Source: Ruminococcus sp. UBA4385
Lineage (GTDB): Bacteria > Bacillota_A > Clostridia > Oscillospirales > Ruminococcaceae
Reading direction: 5' to 3'
Length of the DNA stretch: 10,464 nt
Assembly (NCBI GenBank): GCA_002391065.1
Contig: DGRP01000060.1
Coordinates: forward strand, 3,734 to 14,197
Each line of letters begins with the position of its first letter. Within the stretch, counting starts at the first letter, position 1. Shown in pieces: positions 6,838 through 10,464 of the stretch. The notes beneath the pieces were generated by a model, which saw only the letters and a list, made by a program, of their open reading frames with translations, had not been told where the DNA came from and ran no database searches. A program made the translations under genes and the position numbers.

Positions 6838-6880
6838 TACAATAACTTTTCACACGGATAACACATTGAACAGATATAAT
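6838..6880 (+). promoter_or_regulatory. Candidate rightward promoter elements for an orphan short transcript
   Basis: Two -10-like elements face right: TGATACAAT (TACAAT at 6838-6843 with a TGn extension) and an exact TATAAT (6875-6880). Neither has a good -35 at 16-18 bases. They are proposed because a strong rightward terminator (7002-7052) needs an upstream start and no gene supplies one. Either would give a transcript of about 150-200 bases. Confidence 0.35.
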
Positions 6881-6886
6881 ATGGAA

Positions 6887-7045
6887 AGTAAAAATCACTT
6901 TCACACTTTTAAGTTTGATATGTTGGCTTTTACCCCAAGCCTTCATATATATGCTGGTAGAATTTTAATTCTACTTGCTTCTCCCCTATAATTTTATTTT
7001 GGCTCCCATAGCTCACCCCGCTATGGGAGTTCGTCTTTTTATTCG
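6887..7045 (+). ncRNA. Putative small RNA or attenuated leader upstream of nadA
   Basis: I infer a short rightward transcript from about 6887 (start uncertain) to the terminator tail at about 7045. Beyond the terminator, two hairpins are visible. One is GGCTT/AAGCC with a TTACCCC loop (6925-6941). The other is a perfect GTAGAATT/AATTCTAC palindrome (6957-6974) that could be lengthened by a flanking GC/GC pair. A 36-codon frame (6881-6991, starting MESKNHF) crosses it, but it has no ribosome binding site and its ATG directly follows the TATAAT. I do not recognise a 6S RNA, SRP RNA, T-box or known riboswitch in it. It could be a free small RNA or a nadA leader whose terminator controls read-through. 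Confidence 0.4.
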
Positions 7046-7052
7046 TCTTTTT
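7002..7052 (+). terminator. Strong rightward intrinsic terminator with duplicated T-rich tail
   Basis: CTCCCATAGC (7003-7012) and GCTATGGGAG (7020-7029) form a perfect 10-bp stem with a 7-base loop TCACCCC. The tail is a 12-bp perfect tandem duplication of TTCGTCTTTTTA (7030-7053), giving two T runs. On the opposite strand the stem is followed by A-rich sequence, so it works rightward only. It lies 25 bases before the nadA -35, so it either ends an upstream small RNA or attenuates transcription into nadA. Confidence 0.88.
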
Positions 7053-7056
7053 AATG

Positions 7057-7077
7057 GTATAATTTTGATATTTATAC
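7057..7077. promoter_or_regulatory. AT-rich dyad next to the nadA promoter
   Basis: GTATAA, a 9-base gap and TTATAC form an inverted repeat directly upstream of the nadA -35 element. A second dyad, TTATA-TGC-TATAA (7093-7105), covers the -10. These could be operator sites for a NAD-status regulator. I cannot match them to NiaR or NrtR sites, and AT-rich dyads arise by chance, so this is tentative. The left half also contains TGG-TATAAT, a possible second extended -10 (7058-7063). Confidence 0.35.
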
Positions 7078-7106
7078 TTTACTTTTTGGGTGTTATATGC
7101 TATAAT
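7078..7106 (+). promoter_or_regulatory. nadA-ppk1 promoter
   Basis: TTTACT (7078-7083), a 17-base spacer ending TATGC, and TATAAT (7101-7106). The -35 is weaker than those of the minus-strand genes but the TRTGn extended -10 compensates. The transcript should start near 7113, leaving a short leader of about 26 bases. Confidence 0.8.
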
Positions 7107-7138
7107 AGTAAGATAATATACCGAAAGGACGGCTTTCT

Positions 7139-8062
7139 ATGATAAAGGATATACAGCAGAAGATACTTGACCTTAAATCAGAAAAGGACATTTGCATACT
7201 TGCACACAGCTATCAGGCTAAGGAGATAGTCGAGATAGCCGATATTACGGGGGATTCCTACAAGCTCTCCGTTGAGGCGGCAAAGGTGCAGAATAAGAAT
7301 ATCCTTATGTGCGGAGTTCACTTCATGGCAGAGACCGCAAAGATGCTCTCGCCCGAAAAGAGAGTGTATCTCTCTCACCCCGATGCAGGCTGTCCTATGG
7401 CCGAGCAGATGGAGCCCGAGATGATCCTTGAGCTTAAAAAGCGTGAGCCCGACAGAAAGGTAGTCTGCTATGTAAACACCACTGCGGCGCTTAAAGCTGT
7501 CTGTGATGTGTGCGTTACAAGCTCGTCGGCGGTGAAGATAGTCAAGGCTATGGACGCTGAAAAAATACTCTTCATTCCCGACTGCAACTTAGGTGCTTTC
7601 GTTCAGAAGGCCTGCCCCGAGAAGGACATAATGCTTTTGCAGGGCGGCTGTCCTGTTCATGCGGCAATAACTAAAGATGAGCTTCTTGAAGCTAAGGCTG
7701 CTCACCCGAATGCGCTTGTGCTCGTTCACCCCGAATGCCGCCCCGAAGTAACAGCGCTTTGCGACTACGCAGGCTCAACCTCGGATATAATGAACTATGC
7801 GGCAAAGAGCGATGCTAAGGAGTTTATCATCGGAACCGAGAACTCCATTGCCGAGCATTTGCAGTACAGGTTCCCCGACAAGGAATTTTATGTGATGTCT
7901 AAGCGCCTTATCTGCCCGAACATGAAGCTGACCACTCTTATGGACGTTTACAAGAGCTGCCTTGAGGTCGGAACCGACACCAAGCGTGAAATTATCATGG
8001 AGCAGGAGCTTATTGAAAAGGCTAAGATCTGCATAAATGAAATGATAAGACTGGGCGGTTAA
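7139..8062 (+). CDS. nadA: Quinolinate synthase NadA
   Basis: NadA condenses iminoaspartate with dihydroxyacetone phosphate to form quinolinate, the de novo precursor of NAD, using an oxygen-sensitive [4Fe-4S] cluster. The 307-residue length is typical. Family landmarks in order are AHSYQAKEI (22-30), GDSYKLSVEAA (38-48), GVHFMAETAK (59-68), SHPDAGCPMAEQM (79-91), YVNTTAALKA (111-120), CVTSSSAVKIV (125-135), FIPDCNLG (145-152), GGCPVHAAI (169-177), HPECRPEV (197-204), GTENSIAEHL (232-241) and ICPNMKLTTL (258-267). By position, the cluster ligands are Cys85, Cys171 and Cys259. AAAGGA lies nine bases before the ATG. The gene starts a probable operon with ppk1. It is odd that nadB and nadC, its usual partners, are not adjacent, so they must be elsewhere if the pathway is complete. 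Confidence 0.96.
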   Translation: MIKDIQQKILDLKSEKDICILAHSYQAKEIVEIADITGDSYKLSVEAAKVQNKNILMCGVHFMAETAKMLSPEKRVYLSHPDAGCPMAEQMEPEMILELKKREPDRKVVCYVNTTAALKAVCDVCVTSSSAVKIVKAMDAEKILFIPDCNLGAFVQKACPEKDIMLLQGGCPVHAAITKDELLEAKAAHPNALVLVHPECRPEVTALCDYAGSTSDIMNYAAKSDAKEFIIGTENSIAEHLQYRFPDKEFYVMSKRLICPNMKLTTLMDVYKSCLEVGTDTKREIIMEQELIEKAKICINEMIRLGG

Positions 8063-8099
8063 GCACAGAATAAAATATAAACGAAAGGTGTAATACTTT

Positions 8100-10229
8100 T
8101 TGGCTAAACAGGTTTATGACAACAGAGAGCTTTCATGGCTCAAATTTGATGAAAGGGTGCTCGAAGAGGCTCAGGACAATAATACTCCGCTTCTGGAAAG
8201 AATGCTCTTTCAGTCTATTTTTGCAAGCAATCTGGATGAGTTTTTCCGTGTGCGTGTGGGCTCGATATATGACCAGTCCCTGGTTGATGATGAGGATAAG
8301 GACAACAAGTCAAAAATGCGGCCCTCGGAACAGCTCTCGGCTATTTTTGCAAGAGTAAAGGAACTTATGCCCGTAAAGGATAAGTCCTACTCGGTGATCT
8401 GCAAGGAGCTGGAGCTCAACGGCATTTTCCATAAGAGCATGAAAAGCCTCTCAAAGACTGAGCTTGAATTTATCGAGGCTTATTTTGCATACGAGATAAA
8501 GCCTTTTCTGAATGCTTTTATCATTGATAAGAGACACCCGTTCCCGTTTCTTGTGAACGAAAGCATATACGCTGTGACTAAGCTCAGCTCAAAGTCGGGG
8601 CTGGTGATAGGTATTGTCGGGTGCAGCGAGAAGTTCCAGAGGGCAGTTTTCCTGCCGAGCGAGGACGGAGAGATAAGCTTCGTGCTTGCAGAAGACATTA
8701 TCCTGCACTTTTTAGACCGTGCCTTCACGGGCTATAAGATAGAGGAAAAGGCGCTTGTGAGAGTTACAAGGAATGCCGACATAGATGTTGACGAGGGCTT
8801 CGACTCGGAGCTTGATTTCCGTGAGAATATGTCGGAGCTTATAAAGAAAAGAAAAAGGCTCTGCCCTGTGAGACTGCAAATATCCAAGCAGCTCTCCGAG
8901 GCTGTGCTGACGGAGCTTCTTTCAAGGCTTGAGCTCTCCCCTAAACAGGTTTTTACAGAGAAGTCTCCGCTTGACTTTTCATTTGTGTTCTCCGTGTTTG
9001 ACAAGGCACAGGATAAAAAGGCTCTCTTTTTTGTAAAGCAGGAGCCGCAGGCATCGCCGATGATAGAACAGGGCGTGCCTATGATAGAGCAGATCGACAA
9101 AAAGGATATTCTGCTATCCTATCCGTATGAGTCTATAAAGCCGTTTATAACGCTCCTCAATGAAGCTGCCGCTGACGAAACCGTAGTGTCGATAAAGATG
9201 ACGCTTTACAGAGTGGCTAAGAACTCAAAGATAATAAAGGCTCTCTGTCAGGCGGCCGAAAACGGCAAGGAAGTGCTGGTGCTCGTTGAGCTCAGAGCAA
9301 GGTTTGATGAGGAGAACAACATCGGCTGGTCAAAGCTGCTTGAGGAGTCGGGCTGCAGGGTAATTTACGGACCGCAGGGGCTTAAAGTACATTCTAAGCT
9401 CTGCCTTATCACAAGGAAGATAGGCAGAGATGTAAAGTACACAGTACAGATAGGAACAGGCAACTACAACGAGAAAACCGCAGGTCTGTACACCGACCTC
9501 AGCCTTATGACCTCGAACCGTGAGATAGCCGAGGACGCCTGTGAGGTGTTCCGCACCTTGCAGATAGGTGAGCTCGTTGAGGACTCAAAGCTTTTGCTGG
9601 TTGCTCCGCACTGCTTACAGAACAAGGTGCTTGAAATGATGGACAATGAGATAAGCATCGCAAAGGCAGGCGGCGAGGGCTATGTGGGTGCTAAGCTCAA
9701 TTCACTGACCGATAAGGCTATCATTGACAAGCTGATAGAGTGCTCTCAGGCAGGTGTTAAGGTTGACCTTGTTATAAGAGGTATTTCCTGTCTGGTGGCA
9801 GGTGTTAAAAAGGTGACCGAAAATGTGACGATACGCTCTATTGTCGGGAGGTATCTGGAGCACGCAAGAATTTATATTTTCGGCACAGGCGTAAGAAAGA
9901 ACGTCTACATATCAAGTGCCGACTATATGACCCGAAACACTACCCGCCGTGTTGAGGTCGCAGCACCTATCCTCGATGAGGAGATCAAAGCAAAGGTGCT
10001 CTATATCTTCGAGACACAGATGAAGGACAATGTGAAGGCTCGTGTTATGCAGCCCGACGGCAGGTATAAGCGTGCCGAGCGTGGCGATGTCGCAATAGAT
10101 GCACAGTCACGCTTTTTTGCCGAGGCCTATGCAAATGCCCCGAAACAAACAGCGCAAATCAAAACAGCGCCTAAGAAAAAAGGTTTCTTCGCAAGACTAA
10201 AAGCCTTCTTCAAAGGCTCAAAAGAATAG
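8100..10229 (+). CDS. ppk1: Polyphosphate kinase 1 (TTG start)
   Basis: PPK1 makes inorganic polyphosphate from ATP reversibly through a phosphohistidine intermediate. This 709-residue protein has the N-terminal signature NRELSWLKFDERVLEEA (8-24), the head domain, and two PLD-like catalytic domains with SIKMTLYRVAKNSKIIKALC, LVELRARFDEENNI, LKVHSKLCLITRK, IGTGNYNEKTAGLYTDLSLM and HARIYIFG. The catalytic histidine by alignment is His431, and the second conserved histidine is His588, close to 435 and 592 of the E. coli enzyme. The start is TTG, with AAAGGTG nine bases upstream; the next in-frame Met is around residue 36 and would lose the conserved N-terminus. It begins 37 bases after nadA with no promoter or terminator between, so the two are probably co-transcribed. 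A short duplication (MIEQ at 321-324 and 328-331) lies in the linker before the first catalytic domain. The end carries a Lys/Phe-rich tail (692-709). Confidence 0.97.
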   Translation: MAKQVYDNRELSWLKFDERVLEEAQDNNTPLLERMLFQSIFASNLDEFFRVRVGSIYDQSLVDDEDKDNKSKMRPSEQLSAIFARVKELMPVKDKSYSVICKELELNGIFHKSMKSLSKTELEFIEAYFAYEIKPFLNAFIIDKRHPFPFLVNESIYAVTKLSSKSGLVIGIVGCSEKFQRAVFLPSEDGEISFVLAEDIILHFLDRAFTGYKIEEKALVRVTRNADIDVDEGFDSELDFRENMSELIKKRKRLCPVRLQISKQLSEAVLTELLSRLELSPKQVFTEKSPLDFSFVFSVFDKAQDKKALFFVKQEPQASPMIEQGVPMIEQIDKKDILLSYPYESIKPFITLLNEAAADETVVSIKMTLYRVAKNSKIIKALCQAAENGKEVLVLVELRARFDEENNIGWSKLLEESGCRVIYGPQGLKVHSKLCLITRKIGRDVKYTVQIGTGNYNEKTAGLYTDLSLMTSNREIAEDACEVFRTLQIGELVEDSKLLLVAPHCLQNKVLEMMDNEISIAKAGGEGYVGAKLNSLTDKAIIDKLIECSQAGVKVDLVIRGISCLVAGVKKVTENVTIRSIVGRYLEHARIYIFGTGVRKNVYISSADYMTRNTTRRVEVAAPILDEEIKAKVLYIFETQMKDNVKARVMQPDGRYKRAERGDVAIDAQSRFFAEAYANAPKQTAQIKTAPKKKGFFARLKAFFKGSKE

Positions 10230-10273
10230 CCCCTCTGTACCCGGACGGTATCATAGTATCTACGTGACCTGTC

Positions 10274-10306
10274 GGGGGAAACCTTTCTGAAGAAAGGTTC
10301 TCCCCC
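10274..10306. repeat. GC-flanked hairpin at the left end of a long palindromic element
   Basis: GGGGG-AAACCTTTCT pairs with AGAAAGGTT-CTCCCCC (one bulge, tiny loop), 44 bases after the ppk1 stop. It is not followed by a T run on the plus strand, so it is not a standard intrinsic terminator, although it may still slow polymerase. From memory, sequences like this recur in gut Clostridia intergenic regions; I could not check that here. It appears to be one end of the larger inverted repeat that follows. Confidence 0.8.
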
Positions 10307-10464
10307 GGACCCCCTTTCCAAAGACTTTTAACTTAATTTTGCCCCTCAGGAGCAGCCTTGACAGAAAAGTGGAACGAGTTAAAATGCTCACTCTTTCAAT
10401 GAAGCTCCTGAGGGGCAAAATTATACTAGAAGTTTTAGGAAGGGAGTTTGAGGGAGAACCCTTT
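10292..10464. repeat. Long inverted repeat (MITE-like or dispersed palindrome), cut by the window edge
   Basis: A perfect 20-bp inverted repeat (10334-10353 and 10404-10423, arms carrying GCCCCTCAGGAGC and its complement) encloses a 50-base centre. Outside it the arms continue as an imperfect match of about three quarters identity: 10293-10333 against 10464-10424, with short indels. The window ends inside the right arm, so the full element is longer, and the 10274-10306 hairpin should have a counterpart just beyond 10464. No coding frame is visible. The centre contains TTGACA-N16-TAAAAT (10358-10385), a rightward promoter-like sequence. This pattern fits a non-autonomous mobile palindrome or a structured intergenic repeat; no target-site duplication can be checked. 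Confidence 0.75.
10358..10385 (+). promoter_or_regulatory. Promoter-like sequence in the palindrome centre
   Basis: TTGACA (10358-10363), a 16-base spacer and TAAAAT (10380-10385), pointing right and out of the window. The -35 is perfect consensus, while the -10 has one mismatch and no TGn extension. Transcription would run into the right arm. It may be chance. Confidence 0.35.

Noticed and set aside
6881..6991. 36-codon frame before nadA, a possible small hydrophobic peptide or type I toxin
   Set aside because: There is no ribosome binding site, and the ATG directly follows a TATAAT, so a transcript from that promoter would start after it. A non-coding RNA is more likely.
6887..7045. 6S RNA or a known NAD riboswitch
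   Set aside because: I could not build the long closed helix with a central bubble expected of 6S RNA, and I see no features of the NAD-binding motifs I know; left as unassigned.
10274..10306. Intrinsic terminator for ppk1
   Set aside because: The stem is strong but is followed by GGACCCCC rather than T residues on the plus strand; it fits better as the end of a palindromic repeat.

Overview
The window comes from a low-to-mid GC Gram-positive bacterium of the Clostridia, most likely a gut Ruminococcus-like member of the Oscillospiraceae. This rests on the gene families, the GGAG/AAAGG ribosome binding sites, the TRTGn-TATAAT (extended -10) sigma-A promoters, and a LytR-CpsA-Psr protein with a lipoprotein. 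The genus is inference from style; no 16S gene is present.

Layout: positions 1-288 hold two tandem copies of a roughly 142-146 bp non-coding repeat that ends two bases from the lepA stop. The minus strand then carries, in upstream-to-downstream order (right to left), rsmE plus a small Ser/Thr-rich lipoprotein (6717-5414), thrH (5324-4716), a CPBP-family membrane protease plus an LCP-family cell-wall polymer ligase (4605-2218), and lepA (2093-291). Each of these four transcription units has its own promoter. All four match TTGAAA-N17-TATAAT (or TATACT), with TRTG just upstream of the -10. Three of the junctions also carry a hairpin terminator directly ahead of the next promoter.

A 421-bp divergent intergenic region (6718-7138) separates rsmE from nadA. 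It carries the rsmE promoter, a strong rightward intrinsic terminator that belongs to no annotated gene (so probably a short transcript or attenuated leader), and the nadA promoter with AT-rich dyads. On the plus strand nadA (7139-8062) and ppk1 (8100-10229, TTG start) form a probable two-gene operon that pairs quinolinate synthesis with polyphosphate synthesis. Downstream of ppk1 the window ends inside a long imperfect palindrome (10274 to beyond 10464) that looks like a MITE-type or dispersed palindromic repeat.

Functionally this is mostly a core housekeeping segment: translation quality control (LepA, RsmE), envelope assembly (LCP, CPBP, lipoprotein), serine/threonine metabolism (ThrH), NAD synthesis (NadA) and phosphate storage (PPK1). 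I see no defence system, CRISPR array, phage, transposase, tRNA or rRNA. The most novel material is non-coding: the tandem repeat beside lepA, the orphan terminated unit before nadA, and the terminal palindrome.
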